Shown: positions 32,280 through 41,419, counted from the first letter of the stretch. The stretch: 64,000 nt of DNA from Sphingomonas corticis (GCF_012035195.1 NZ_JAAVJH010000003.1:186001-250000); one strand, 5' to 3'. A program made the numbers and translations. The notes: generated by a model not told the origin, from the sequence alone.

Positions 32280-34592
32280 ATGACGTTGCGCCATTCTTTC
32301 GCGTGCCTGCTGCTCGCGTCCACATCGCTCGCCGCACAGCCCGCGCTGGCGCAGGCGTCGGTGCAGGAACCGACGCGGGCGGGCGATGACGACCTCGTCG
32401 TCACCGCACAGAAGATCGAGCAGCGCGTATCCGACGTGCCGATCACCATCTCCGCGCTGACGGGCGCGCGCATCGCCGAGCTGGGCGTCGGCGACCTTGA
32501 CGAATTGTCGAGCTACGTGCCCGGCCTCAACGTGCAGGAGCAGAGCGCCAACAACCCCGGGATCGTCATTCGCGGCATCACCAGCGACAGCGGATCGGCA
32601 CAGCAGGGGCCGCGCGTCACGCTCTACTACAACGGCGTCGACATCTCGCGGTCGCGCGGATCGTACCAGGCGATCTACGATCTGGAGCGGGTGGAGGTCA
32701 TCAAGGGGCCGCAGGCGACGTTGTTCGGCACCGCCAGCGCGGTCGGCGCGATCAGCCTCACCTCCGCGCGGCCCAAGTCCGGATTTTCCGCTGCGCTGAC
32801 GGGTGGCTACGGCAACTTCGAGTCGACGCTGCTGTCGGGCTTCGTCAACGGCGGCAACGACACGATCGCCGGGCGCGTGGCGTTCGAGTGGAAGACGCGC
32901 GACGGCTACGTCGAGAACCTGTCGCCGCGCCAGCGCCGCGACCTGTACGCGCAGGACCAGCTCGGTATCCGCTCCTCGCTGCGCTGGACGCCGAGCGATG
33001 CGTTGACGGTGGACCTGATCGGCACGTACGACCGGCAGGACAACGGCGGCACGCCGTTCGTCAGCCGCGCGCTGCCGACCGAGGACGGGCCGGGCAACCC
33101 CTTCGGCCGCGCCAACCTGGGCGGGTCGCCGCTGTCCGCGCAGGTGCTGGGCGCACCGCAGCTGGGCCTCAAGCGCGAGGTGTACGACGCCAATCTGACC
33201 GTCGCCTACGACCTGTCGCCCGGCCTCACCTTCACCACCGTCAACGGCTATCGCGAGTTCGACAGCCTGGAGATCTTCGACGCGGACGGCTCCGCGGCCT
33301 GGTATCTGGAGTTCGGCGAGCTCGCGACCGGCTGGCAGGCGAGCCACGAGGGGCGCTTCTCCTACGCCGATCCGCGATGGCGCGCCGCGTTCGGCTGGAA
33401 CGTGTTCGTCGAGCGCGGCAAGCAGAACGTGCCCTTCTCGTCGGAGGAAGGCACCTTCCTGCAATGCGCCGCGCGGGTGATCCCCGGCCTGCCGTGCATC
33501 GATGCCGCGGGGGCGGTGCAGGCGGCGCGCGCCACTGCGCTGTTGACGGGCGGGCGACTGTCGCAGGTGCCGTACAGCTCGGTGTTCGAGAACCAGGGGC
33601 GCAACGACAGCTACTCGGTCTTCGCCGATGCGACCTACATCCCCGTGCCCGCGCTGGAGCTGACCGCGGGCGCGCGGCTGCTGATCGAGCAGCGGCGGTC
33701 GGGCTTCTTCGCGCGCGTGCCGCGCCCACTGCTGAACCCGACGGCGACCTCGCTGATCCCGGGCCAGGTCGACACCGGCGGGCAGACGTTCGAGGCGGTG
33801 CGCAGCTTCGCCGCGGTGCTGCCGCGCTTCAACGCGCTCTACCGCCTCAATGACGACGTCAACGTTTTCGCCACCGTGTCGAAGGGGCGCCGCTCGCCGG
33901 TGGTGCAGTTGAACGCCGCGCTGGCGGGCGGGCGCGCGGTGCCGAACCTGCAGCTGGTGCCTGAGGAGAAGGTGTGGAACTACGAGGCGGGGCTGAAGGG
34001 GCGCCTCGGCATCGCGTCCGGCTCGCTCGGCGTCTATTATCAGAAGTACGACGGCTTCCAGGTGAGCGTCGTCGGCACCGACGGCGTCGCGCGCACGCAG
34101 AGCGCGGGCACGGCGAGCAATCTGGGCGTGGAGGCGGAGCTGAACGTGCGGCCGACGCGCTGGCTCTCCGTGTTCGGTAACGTCGGCTATATCGACGGCG
34201 GCATCGACCGGGGCAACAATTTCGCGCCCGCCTTCGCCGGCGCGCGCTTCCGCCTGCAACCGGAATGGCAGGCGGCGGGCGGCCTGACGATCGACGCGCC
34301 GCTGGGCAGGGGCATGCGCCTGTTCGCGACGCCCAGCATCACCTATCGCAGCCGCATCTTCTTCGAGGTGCCGAACAACCCGGCGATCGCGCAGGGCCCG
34401 GTGACGCTGGTCAACGCGCGCGCCGGCGTCGGCTTCGGCGACGGGCGCTACGAGGTGGCGGGCTTCATCCGCAATGCCTTCGACCGTGACTATCTGCTGG
34501 ACGCGGGCAATACCGGGGGCGGGTTCGGCATTCCCACGTACATTCCGGCGGAGCCACGCTTCTACGGCGTGCAGCTGAGCGCGCGTTACTGA
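32280..34592 (+). CDS. TonB-dependent receptor
   Basis: A 770-residue outer-membrane receptor. A signal peptide (MTLRHSFACLLLASTSLAAQ, cleavage after PALAQA) is followed by a TonB-box-like DDLVVTAQK near residue 38. The plug domain contains ISALTGARIAELGVGDLDEL, GIVIRGITSDSG and VEVIKGPQATLFG. A 22-strand barrel follows and ends with FYGVQLSARY, carrying the terminal aromatic. The plug style is that of sphingomonad receptors for plant-derived or organic compounds and does not reveal the ligand. The PhoD gene follows 32 bp downstream, so a phosphorus-linked substrate is a reasonable guess. Confidence 0.93.
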   Translation: MTLRHSFACLLLASTSLAAQPALAQASVQEPTRAGDDDLVVTAQKIEQRVSDVPITISALTGARIAELGVGDLDELSSYVPGLNVQEQSANNPGIVIRGITSDSGSAQQGPRVTLYYNGVDISRSRGSYQAIYDLERVEVIKGPQATLFGTASAVGAISLTSARPKSGFSAALTGGYGNFESTLLSGFVNGGNDTIAGRVAFEWKTRDGYVENLSPRQRRDLYAQDQLGIRSSLRWTPSDALTVDLIGTYDRQDNGGTPFVSRALPTEDGPGNPFGRANLGGSPLSAQVLGAPQLGLKREVYDANLTVAYDLSPGLTFTTVNGYREFDSLEIFDADGSAAWYLEFGELATGWQASHEGRFSYADPRWRAAFGWNVFVERGKQNVPFSSEEGTFLQCAARVIPGLPCIDAAGAVQAARATALLTGGRLSQVPYSSVFENQGRNDSYSVFADATYIPVPALELTAGARLLIEQRRSGFFARVPRPLLNPTATSLIPGQVDTGGQTFEAVRSFAAVLPRFNALYRLNDDVNVFATVSKGRRSPVVQLNAALAGGRAVPNLQLVPEEKVWNYEAGLKGRLGIASGSLGVYYQKYDGFQVSVVGTDGVARTQSAGTASNLGVEAELNVRPTRWLSVFGNVGYIDGGIDRGNNFAPAFAGARFRLQPEWQAAGGLTIDAPLGRGMRLFATPSITYRSRIFFEVPNNPAIAQGPVTLVNARAGVGFGDGRYEVAGFIRNAFDRDYLLDAGNTGGGFGIPTYIPAEPRFYGVQLSARY

Positions 34593-34624
34593 ACCGGGGC
34601 AAGGGAACAAAGGGAGAGGGAGCG

Positions 34625-36277
34625 ATGACGATCGATCGTCGCGGCGCGCTGGCGCTGCTGAGTAGCGGGGCGGCGCTGTCGCTGCCGGGTGGCGCCGCGG
34701 GGCAGGGGGCGGACGCCCGCTTCGCGCACGGCGTCGCCAGTGGCGATCCGGCCGCGGACGGCGCGGTGATCTGGACGCGCGCGACCGTCGCAGGGGGTGG
34801 CGACGCGCCGCTCGACTGGCACGTCGCCACCGCGCCCGATGCCGCGCCGGTGAAGACCGGCCGCGTGATCGCGCGCGCGGCGGCGGACCATACGGCGAAA
34901 GTGGAGGTGGGCGGGTTGAAGCCGGGGAACGAGTACCACTATTGGTTCACCTCCGGCGCCGCGCGCTCGCCGGTCGGCCGCTTCCGCACGCTGCCGGTGG
35001 GCGCGGCGCAGGAGCTGGTGCTGGCAGTCGCTTCGTGCCAGCTCTACCCGGGCGGGTTCTTCAACGCCTATGCCGACATGGCGGCGCTGCCGCGGCTCGA
35101 CGCCGTCGTGCACCTGGGCGACTATATCTACGAATATGGCGAGGACGGCTACGGCGGCGACATCGGCAAGCGGCTGAACCGCGTGCCCGATCCGACGCAC
35201 GAGATCCTCACGCTGGCCGACTACCGCCGCCGCCACGCGCAGGTGAAGGCGGATGCGGACATGCAGGCGGCGCACGCGCGCGCCGCGTTCATCTGCGTCT
35301 GGGACGATCACGAGGTCGCCAACGACGGCTGGATCGGCGGTGCGGAGAACCACGACCCAGCGACCGAGGGCGACTGGAAGGCGCGCAAGGCCGCGGCGAT
35401 GCAGGCCTATTTCGAGTGGATGCCGATAAGGGAGCCGCGCCGCGGCACCGCGCGGGAGGCGATCAACCGCAGCTTCGAATTCGGCGACCTCGCCACGTTG
35501 GCGATGGTGGAGACGCGGCTGCTCGCCCGCGCCGAGCAGGTCGCGCCCAAGGGGCAGGCGCCGTCGCCCGACCAGTATCGCGCCGCGCTGGCCGAGCGTG
35601 CCCGGCCGGACCGCGAGATGCTGGGCGCGGGGCAGCAGCGCTGGCTGGAAGGCGTGCTGACACGGTCGGTGAAGCGGAAGGTGCCGTGGCAGGTGCTCGG
35701 CAATCAGGTGGTGATGGCGCGCGTCGCCGGTCCCGATCTCGCCAGGGCGTGGGGCAGCGCGAAGTACGAGGCGACGCTGGCGGCGATGCCTGCGGTCTAT
35801 CGTGCCCGCTTGACCGAGGCGGCGGCGAGCTATCGCGCCGGCATTCCGTTCAATCTCGACAGCTGGGACGGCTATCCGCCCGCGCGCGAGCGGCTGTACG
35901 CCGCCTTCCGCCGCGCCGGCGCGTGGCCCGTGGTGCTGTCGGGCGACAGCCACGCCGCCTGGGCCAACGACCTGTACGACGATGCGGGGCGGCTGGTGGC
36001 GAGCGAGTTCGGCGCGACCGCGATTACCAGCCCGTCCTACGGCTCGCTGCTGCCCGGCCTGGGCGCGGTGCTGGCGGCGGAAAACCGCGAGGTCGCCTTC
36101 TGCGACCAGGACGCGAAGGGCTACACCGTCCTCACGCTGCGACCCGACCGGGCGGAGGCCGAGTTCGTGGCGGTGTCCACCGTGCTGGCCAGGCCGTTCG
36201 CGCGGCGCGTTGTCGCGACCTATCGCATCGCACCCGGCAGCGCGCGCCAGCCGGTGTCGGTTGTGTCCGCCTCCTGA
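34625..36277 (+). CDS. phoD: alkaline phosphatase D (PhoD)
   Basis: A 550-residue secreted phosphomonoesterase/phosphodiesterase that uses an Fe/Ca centre. The N-terminus has a Tat-like signal (IDRRGALALLSSGAALSLPG). The PhoD N-terminal beta domain follows (RFAHGVASGDPAADGAVIWTR, NEYHYWF). The metallophosphatase core has VVHLGDYIYEYGEDGYGGDIG near residue 160, CVWDDHEVANDGWIGG near 223 and VVLSGDSHAAWANDLYDD near 437; these supply the metal ligands. It probably forms an operon with the TonB receptor. Its 3' end overlaps the convergent kinase gene by 58 bp. Confidence 0.94.
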   Translation: MTIDRRGALALLSSGAALSLPGGAAGQGADARFAHGVASGDPAADGAVIWTRATVAGGGDAPLDWHVATAPDAAPVKTGRVIARAAADHTAKVEVGGLKPGNEYHYWFTSGAARSPVGRFRTLPVGAAQELVLAVASCQLYPGGFFNAYADMAALPRLDAVVHLGDYIYEYGEDGYGGDIGKRLNRVPDPTHEILTLADYRRRHAQVKADADMQAAHARAAFICVWDDHEVANDGWIGGAENHDPATEGDWKARKAAAMQAYFEWMPIREPRRGTAREAINRSFEFGDLATLAMVETRLLARAEQVAPKGQAPSPDQYRAALAERARPDREMLGAGQQRWLEGVLTRSVKRKVPWQVLGNQVVMARVAGPDLARAWGSAKYEATLAAMPAVYRARLTEAAASYRAGIPFNLDSWDGYPPARERLYAAFRRAGAWPVVLSGDSHAAWANDLYDDAGRLVASEFGATAITSPSYGSLLPGLGAVLAAENREVAFCDQDAKGYTVLTLRPDRAEAEFVAVSTVLARPFARRVVATYRIAPGSARQPVSVVSAS

Positions 36278-37752
36278 CCGCCGCGGGCCTCCTCGGCGGC
36301 AGGCAGGTCGACGTGAAAGGTCGCGCCCGGGCCGGCCTGCGCGTCGAGCGCGATCGTACCGCCGTGCGCCTCCACGATCGCCTTGCTGATCGCGAGGCCC
36401 AGACCCGTGCCGGTGGTGCCGCCGCGCGGCCGCTGCTCGCCGCGGGCGAAGCGGGTGAACAGCTGGTCGCGGAAGGCGGGGGGCACGCCCGGCCCCTCGT
36501 CCGTCACGCCGATGCGCCAGCCGCCCGCGTGCCGCGCGAGCGAGACGGTGACGCGCCCGCCCTCCGGCGAGAATTTGATCGCATTGGAGATGAGGTTGCC
36601 GGCCACCTGCAGCATCCGGTCGGGATCGACGCTGGCGGTGGGCGCGTCATAGGGCGCGTCGAGCATCACCGTTGCGCCGTGCCGCTGCGCGAACGGGCGG
36701 GCGCGCACGATCGCGTCGGCCAGCAGCAGCGACAGGTCGCTCGGCCGAGGCGCGATGTCCAGCCGCTGCGCCTCCGCCTTGTCCAGGTCGAGCAGGTCGT
36801 TGACCAGCAGCAGCAGCTGGCGCCCGTTGCGCAGCGCGATGTCCACCAGCGTGGCGGCATCCTCCGGCAGCGACCCCAGCTTCCCCTCCCCCAGCAGTGT
36901 CAGCGCGCCCAGGATCGAGGTGAGCGGCGTGCGCAGCTCGTGACTGACGGTGGAGACCAGTTCGTCGCGAAAGCGCGCGACGCGATGCGCGTCGGTGACG
37001 TCGTGGAACAGCCACAGCCGCCCGGTCGGCTCCTCCTCGCGGATCCACTGGCTCTCGACGGTGAAGTGGCGGCCGGCATGGTCGATCGCGAAGGACAGGC
37101 TGGCCATCGGGTTCTGCGCCAGCGTCGCGGCCTGCCCGTCACCCTCGCGCGAGACCAGCCGCGCCAGCGACGCGGCGACCGCGCGCTCCGATCCCGCGCC
37201 GGGCGGCATGTCCAGCAACTGGCGCGCGCGATCGTTCAGGAATACCTCGATCGTGCGGCCGTCGACGAAGACCAGCGGCAGCGGGAGGCTGTCGATCAGC
37301 GCGGCGAGCCGGCGCGAGGCGCCGATGCGGCGCGCCGTGCCGTCCTCGCGGCCGAGCAGCCGGTCGATGAGTTCGGCCCAGCGTGCCAGGGCGGCGGGCG
37401 CGACGATGCCGTCGCCGACGCTGGCGACGACCAGGTGGCAGGCGCGCGCGCCGACGGGCGCGGCGGCGAAGCGCGTGGGGCGGGTGCCCAGCATCTCCGT
37501 CCAGCCGACCGGCAGCCGGCGCGTCTGCGCGTCGAAGATCACGGGCCGGTCGGCGGCGAGGCCGGGCGGCATCCGGACCGGCTGCCCCGCGGCGATCACG
37601 GCGGGCCACGCCTCCTCCACCACCGCGCGCCCGTCCTCCCCAGACACGAGCAGGACGATCCCGCCGGGTACGTCCTGCGCCAGCAGGCGCAGCGCCAGCG
37701 CGATCGCCGCGCCGCTGGTCTCGGCCGCCGCGGCCCCGCTAGGCGAGGGCAT
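36220..37752 (-). CDS. PAS-domain sensor histidine kinase coupled to an RsbQ-like hydrolase
   Basis: A 510-residue kinase without obvious membrane helices. An N-terminal region of about 145 residues (VPGGIVLLVSGEDGRAVVEE, ACHLVVASVGDGIV) looks GAF-like. A PAS domain (LIDSLPLPLVFVDGRTIEVF to LFHDVTDAHRV) lies at about 150-270. The HisKA box STVSHELRTPLTSIL is near residue 281, the N box AGNLISNAIKFSP near 390, and G boxes DEGPGVPP and GTGLGLAISKAIVEAHGG toward the end. Its start overlaps the end of the hydrolase gene by 14 bp, so the two are translationally coupled. No response regulator is adjacent. The PAS domain is the likely place to receive a signal from the hydrolase, by analogy with RsbP of Bacillus. 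Confidence 0.88.
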   Translation of the reverse strand: MPSPSGAAAAETSGAAIALALRLLAQDVPGGIVLLVSGEDGRAVVEEAWPAVIAAGQPVRMPPGLAADRPVIFDAQTRRLPVGWTEMLGTRPTRFAAAPVGARACHLVVASVGDGIVAPAALARWAELIDRLLGREDGTARRIGASRRLAALIDSLPLPLVFVDGRTIEVFLNDRARQLLDMPPGAGSERAVAASLARLVSREGDGQAATLAQNPMASLSFAIDHAGRHFTVESQWIREEEPTGRLWLFHDVTDAHRVARFRDELVSTVSHELRTPLTSILGALTLLGEGKLGSLPEDAATLVDIALRNGRQLLLLVNDLLDLDKAEAQRLDIAPRPSDLSLLLADAIVRARPFAQRHGATVMLDAPYDAPTASVDPDRMLQVAGNLISNAIKFSPEGGRVTVSLARHAGGWRIGVTDEGPGVPPAFRDQLFTRFARGEQRPRGGTTGTGLGLAISKAIVEAHGGTIALDAQAGPGATFHVDLPAAEEARGGQEADTTDTGWRALPGAMR

Positions 37753-38587
37753 CGCGCACGGCGCTGCGGACCAGCGCGGGGGAGGAGAGGTGGGGAAGGT
37801 GGCCGTCGGCGTCGATCCACACCAGCCGGCTGCCGCCGATGTTGCGGTGCAGGTAATAGGCCGCCTGCGGGGAGACCGCGATGTCGTTGCGCGAGTGGAT
37901 CAGCACGGTGGGTACGCGCACCTGCGGCAGCAGCGCGCGAATATCGCTCTCGAAGATTGTGCGCGCCACGCGGATGGTGACGTCGGGCCGCATGGCGAGG
38001 AGGGTGGTGGTGAACTGCTCCACCGCGCTGGGCACGTCCTCTCCCACCGCCGCGGGCGCGAAGCCGGCGACCCACGACTGGTAATTCGCCGCCATCGAAT
38101 CCAGCAGCGCGACGATGTCGTCCGGCTCGAACCCGCCGACATAGCCGGCGTCGTTGATGTAGCGCGGCGAGGCGTTGAGGAGGACGAGCCGCTCGAACCG
38201 CTCGGGCATCTCCACCGCGGACAGGATGCCGACGGCACCGGCGACGGAGTGGCCGACGAAGCTGCATCGCGCGACGCCCAGCTCCTCCAGCAGGTCGAGG
38301 AAGTCGTCGGCGAAGTCGGCCAGATGGCGATAGTCGCCCGGATCGAAGCCGTCGGGCAGCAGTGGGCCGGTGCCCGGCAAGTCGAAGAGGATCACCGTCG
38401 CCCGTGCCGGCACGGCATCGACGATTCCGTCCCACGCGTGCTGGTCGGTGCCGAAGCCGTGGCCGAAGACGACGATGTCCGGACCATGCCCGATGGTGCG
38501 AACGTGGTGTCGCCGTGCCAGCGGTCCGTTCAGCTGGATCAAGGGTGCGTGCCCGTCCGATCGGCGTCCGTCATCCGCGCGTCCCAT
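37739..38587 (-). CDS. RsbQ/D14-type alpha/beta hydrolase
   Basis: About 282 residues from the ATG at 38585-38587, which has an AGGGGAG just upstream; a start at 38680 is also open. The fold is that of RsbQ and the plant receptors D14/KAI2: GHGFGTDQHAWDGIV near residue 40, nucleophile serine in GHSVAGAVG (as GHSV in RsbQ), aspartate in HSRNDIAVS and histidine in DGHLPHLSSP. All three catalytic residues are present. RsbQ feeds a small-molecule signal to the PAS phosphatase RsbP in Bacillus. Here the downstream partner is a PAS histidine kinase whose start overlaps this stop by 14 bp. Confidence 0.85.
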   Translation of the reverse strand: MGRADDGRRSDGHAPLIQLNGPLARRHHVRTIGHGPDIVVFGHGFGTDQHAWDGIVDAVPARATVILFDLPGTGPLLPDGFDPGDYRHLADFADDFLDLLEELGVARCSFVGHSVAGAVGILSAVEMPERFERLVLLNASPRYINDAGYVGGFEPDDIVALLDSMAANYQSWVAGFAPAAVGEDVPSAVEQFTTTLLAMRPDVTIRVARTIFESDIRALLPQVRVPTVLIHSRNDIAVSPQAAYYLHRNIGGSRLVWIDADGHLPHLSSPALVRSAVRDALA

Positions 38588-38793
38588 CTCCCCTGTCGAC
38601 CAGCGAACCGGCTTCCCCACCGATTCGATCCGGTCCTGCTGCAACGTCCGTAAGCGTCCGTTCGATCCGAAGTTATTCAACGCTCCTAATACGTTGGTCT
38701 AAGCAGGAGGACTAGGGGGCCGTCCCGCAGCCATTGCTTAACCCTGCCGGCCGCTGATCGATCGCAGCATTAGCGCGAAGGGGATCGGCGACG

Positions 38794-39702
38794 ATGGGCA
38801 TGGGGCGGACGACACGTGGGAGCCGGCATTTCGCCGCCACCGCGCTGGCGTGCGCCCTCGTGCCGGCAAGCCAGGCCGCCGCCGCCTCGACGCCCGCCGG
38901 ACAGGTGATCCGCAACGTCGCCACGCTGACGCTCGGCACGCAGCAGCAGCAGGTCGCCAGCAACGAGGTGACGCTGACCGTCGCGCACGTGGTCGACGTT
39001 GCCGTGGCCGCGGTGGTGGCGTCGCGACCGCAGGCGGACGTGGCGCGTGAGGAGGTGCCCTTTGTCGTGCGCAACACCGGCAACGCGGCCGAGCGCTACC
39101 GCCTGTCCGCCGCGGCGACCCCCGCTGGCGTTTCCGTCGTCGAGCTGGCGGCCGAGGGCCTGACGGACGGCGAGATCGTGCTGGCGGCCGGCGAGGAGCG
39201 TCGCGTCACCGTTGCGCTGGCCGGGGTGCGCGATGCGGCCGGCGACGCGACGGTCACGCTCACCGCCACGGCCGCGACCGGCCACGGCGCGCCGGGTACG
39301 CCGGTGGGCGACGCGGTGATCGGCGCGGGCGGGGCGAGCGCGTCGGCGCGCGCGGTGCTGACCCGCGGCACCGGCGCGCTGTCGCCGGGCGCCGCGCCAA
39401 CGCTGTCGAAGTCGCAGAGCGTCGCCGCGCCCGACGGGTCGGCTCGCCCGGTCAGCGGCGCGATCGTCACCTATCGGCTGGAGGCCGCGTTCCCGGTCGA
39501 CACGCCTGCGGTCTCGATCGACGACGCCATTCCGGCGGGGACCGTCTTCGTGCCGGGCAGCGTGACGCTGGACGGCGCGGCGCAGAGCGATGCCGCCGAC
39601 GCCGATGCCGCCCGCTTCGACGGCACCGCCGTGCGCGTCGCCATGGGCGACCAGCCCGGCGGCGCTACCCGCATCGTCCGCTTCCAGGTCCGCATCAAAT
39701 GA
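38794..39702 (+). CDS. secreted DUF11-like protein 1 of the surface cluster
   Basis: A 302-residue exported protein with signal peptide (TTRGSRHFAATALACALVP, cleavage near SQAAA). The mature N-terminus (AGQVIRNVATLTLGTQQQQV, then SNEVTLTVAHVVDVAV) resembles the N-terminus of two neighbours. The middle is an immunoglobulin-like beta region (VPFVVRNTGNAAERYRLSA). The C-terminal part is DUF11-like: IVTYRLEAAFPVDTPAVSID, IPAGTVFVPGSVTLDG, ending in IVRFQVRIK. No enzymatic motif is seen. It is the first of five linked genes and overlaps the next by four bases if that gene starts at its ATG. Confidence 0.75.
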   Translation: MGMGRTTRGSRHFAATALACALVPASQAAAASTPAGQVIRNVATLTLGTQQQQVASNEVTLTVAHVVDVAVAAVVASRPQADVAREEVPFVVRNTGNAAERYRLSAAATPAGVSVVELAAEGLTDGEIVLAAGEERRVTVALAGVRDAAGDATVTLTATAATGHGAPGTPVGDAVIGAGGASASARAVLTRGTGALSPGAAPTLSKSQSVAAPDGSARPVSGAIVTYRLEAAFPVDTPAVSIDDAIPAGTVFVPGSVTLDGAAQSDAADADAARFDGTAVRVAMGDQPGGATRIVRFQVRIK

Positions 39703-39713
39703 GGAGGTTTGTC

Positions 39714-40178
39714 GTGTCCCCCCTTCGTCCGTTCACGGCGCTCGCCCTGGCGGCGGCCGTCCTTCCCGCCGCCGCGCGGGCGTCCGGGCCGCTGGAAGTC
39801 GCGTCCAGCGTGCTGGTGGAGGCGCGCAGCCGCGCCGCCGACGGCACCACGCGCGTCGCGCTGGTGCCGGCACGCCGGATCGTGCCCGGCGACCGCGTGA
39901 CGGTGGTGCTGGCGTATCGCAACACCGGCGCGCGCCCGATCGCCGACGTGGCCTTCGACAATCCGGTGCCGGCGGGCCTCTCCTATCGCGCGCCGGCGCC
40001 GGGATCGGCCGCGCCGGAGGTGTCGGCGGACGGGCGCAGCTACGCCCCGCTCGCCGGACTGCGCGTCGGCATGCGCGCCGCCACCGGCGACGACGTGCGC
40101 CACGTCCGCTGGCGGCTCGACCGCCCGATCCCCGCCGGCGCCAGCGGCCGGCTCGCCTTCACCGCGGTGCTGCGGTGA
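39714..40178 (+). CDS. small secreted DUF11-like protein 2
   Basis: About 154 residues from GTG 39714; this start is chosen because AGGAGG (39702-39707) sits six bases upstream and because it begins a clean signal peptide (SPLRPFTALALAAAVLPAAA). An ATG at 39699 is the alternative. The mature protein is a single DUF11-type beta domain: RRIVPGDRVTVVLAYRNTGA, VAFDNPVPAGLSYRAPAPGS, VRWRLDRPIPAGASGRLAF, ending in TAVLR. Proteins of this kind are structural components of cell-surface or extracellular layers; the precise role is unknown. Confidence 0.75.
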   Translation: MSPLRPFTALALAAAVLPAAARASGPLEVASSVLVEARSRAADGTTRVALVPARRIVPGDRVTVVLAYRNTGARPIADVAFDNPVPAGLSYRAPAPGSAAPEVSADGRSYAPLAGLRVGMRAATGDDVRHVRWRLDRPIPAGASGRLAFTAVLR

Positions 40179-40222
40179 TCTTCGCCAACTTCCCTCCGTC
40201 ACGTCGAAAGGAACCCCCCGTC

Positions 40223-41359
40223 ATGTTCGCTCGAAGGGCGCTGGCCGTGCTGACGGCCGGCACCGCCATGTCCGCGCTGGCCACCCCGGCCGACGCGCAA
40301 TCCGCCGCGGCGCAGACCGCCGCCGGCACGGTGGTGAACAACACCGCCGCGGTCACGTACAGCGTGAACGGCACGCAGCAGACCACCAGCTCCACCACCG
40401 CGACCTTTGTGGTGGACCGCAAGGTGAACTTCACCCTGGCCGTCGACCAAGTCGGCTTCACGCAGGTGAACCTGGGGCAGCAGAATGCGGTCACGACGTA
40501 CAAGGTCACCAATCTGACCAACGCGGCACAGGACTTCCTGCTCGATCCCGACCAGCAGAACATCTCGCTCGGGATCCTGCCCGGAACGGACAATTTCGAC
40601 ATCGCCGGGATGAAGGCCTACGTCGATTCGAACGGCAACGGGGTCTACGACGCCGGGGTCGATACGAAGGAGTACATCGACGAGCTGGCGCCCGACGCCT
40701 CTGCGACGGTCTTCATCGTGGGCAACGTGCCGACCAGCGCGTCGGCGAACCTGGCGTTCGTGTCGCTGCACGTCATCGCGGCGGAGGGTGGCGCGTCGGG
40801 CACGAAGGGGGCGGCGCTGATCGCCACCGACCTGAACCTCGCCAACGCGGACAGCACCGTGGACGTGGTCTTCGCCGACGACGATACGGACGGCACGCTG
40901 TACCTGGGCGATATCGCGCGCAACGGGCAAGGGCGCGTCTATTCCGGCTACGAGGTCGGCACGCGCAACGTCGCGCTGACCGTCGCCAAGTCGGCGAAGA
41001 TCCTGTCCGACGGCGTCAACCTCGTCAATCCGAAGGCGCTGCCCGGGGCCACGGTGGAATATTGCCTGCGCGTGTCGAACGCCACGCTGACCGCGGCGGC
41101 GGACGGCGTGACGCTGACCGACGCGCTGCCGGCGCACACCACCTACGTGCCGGGATCGATCTCCATCGGCACGCCCGGCCTGCTCGGCGTCGCGTGCGTC
41201 GTGTCCGGTTCGGCCGAGGACGACGACGCGAACGACGCGGGCGAGACCGACGGCGCGACCGCCTCCTACGACACGGCCAGCCGCACGCTGAGCGCGCGGC
41301 TCGACCGGGTCGGCGGCGGCGGCGCCACGGCGGTGGCGTTCCGCGTGACCATCGACTGA
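40223..41359 (+). CDS. secreted DUF11-like protein 3
   Basis: A 378-residue exported protein. Signal peptide MFARRALAVLTAGTAMSALA, cleavage near PADAQ. The mature N-terminus AAGTVVNNTAAVTYSVNGTQ, with TATFVVDRKVNFTLAV following, shares a pattern with proteins 1 and 4. A middle segment has an aspartate-rich DSNGNGVYDAGVDTKEYID, like a dockerin or calcium-binding loop. The C-terminal DUF11 domain runs from TVAKSAKILSDGV through LPGATVEYCLRVSNATLTA to LPAHTTYVPGSIS and ends in VAFRVTID. AAAGGA at about 40207 is the probable ribosome site. It precedes the large barrel gene by 70 bp. Confidence 0.78.
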   Translation: MFARRALAVLTAGTAMSALATPADAQSAAAQTAAGTVVNNTAAVTYSVNGTQQTTSSTTATFVVDRKVNFTLAVDQVGFTQVNLGQQNAVTTYKVTNLTNAAQDFLLDPDQQNISLGILPGTDNFDIAGMKAYVDSNGNGVYDAGVDTKEYIDELAPDASATVFIVGNVPTSASANLAFVSLHVIAAEGGASGTKGAALIATDLNLANADSTVDVVFADDDTDGTLYLGDIARNGQGRVYSGYEVGTRNVALTVAKSAKILSDGVNLVNPKALPGATVEYCLRVSNATLTAAADGVTLTDALPAHTTYVPGSISIGTPGLLGVACVVSGSAEDDDANDAGETDGATASYDTASRTLSARLDRVGGGGATAVAFRVTID

Positions 41360-41388
41360 CCCCATCCCTCCTGAACGAGGAGCGATCC

Positions 41389-41419
41389 CCTCCGGCGCGT
41401 GTCCCCCTCGCGCCGGAGG
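41389..41419 (+). promoter_or_regulatory. perfect 11-bp stem-loop overlapping the Shine-Dalgarno of the large DUF11 gene
   Basis: CCTCCGGCGCG (41389-41399) and CGCGCCGGAGG (41409-41419) are perfect complements around a nine-base loop TGTCCCCCT. The last five bases of the 3' arm, GGAGG, are the only good ribosome binding site for the ATG at 41430. Folding would hide it. There is no T-run, so termination is less likely than translational control. Confidence 0.7.

Noticed and set aside
32130-34610. Long minus-strand open frame opposite the TonB receptor
   Set aside because: Composition is biased and motif-free; the plus strand encodes an unmistakable receptor with signal peptide, plug and barrel.
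40179-40222. GGAAC at about 40210 as an extracytoplasmic sigma (EcfG-type) -35 box
   Set aside because: No CGTT lies at the expected 16-17 base distance before the gene, so the match is incidental.
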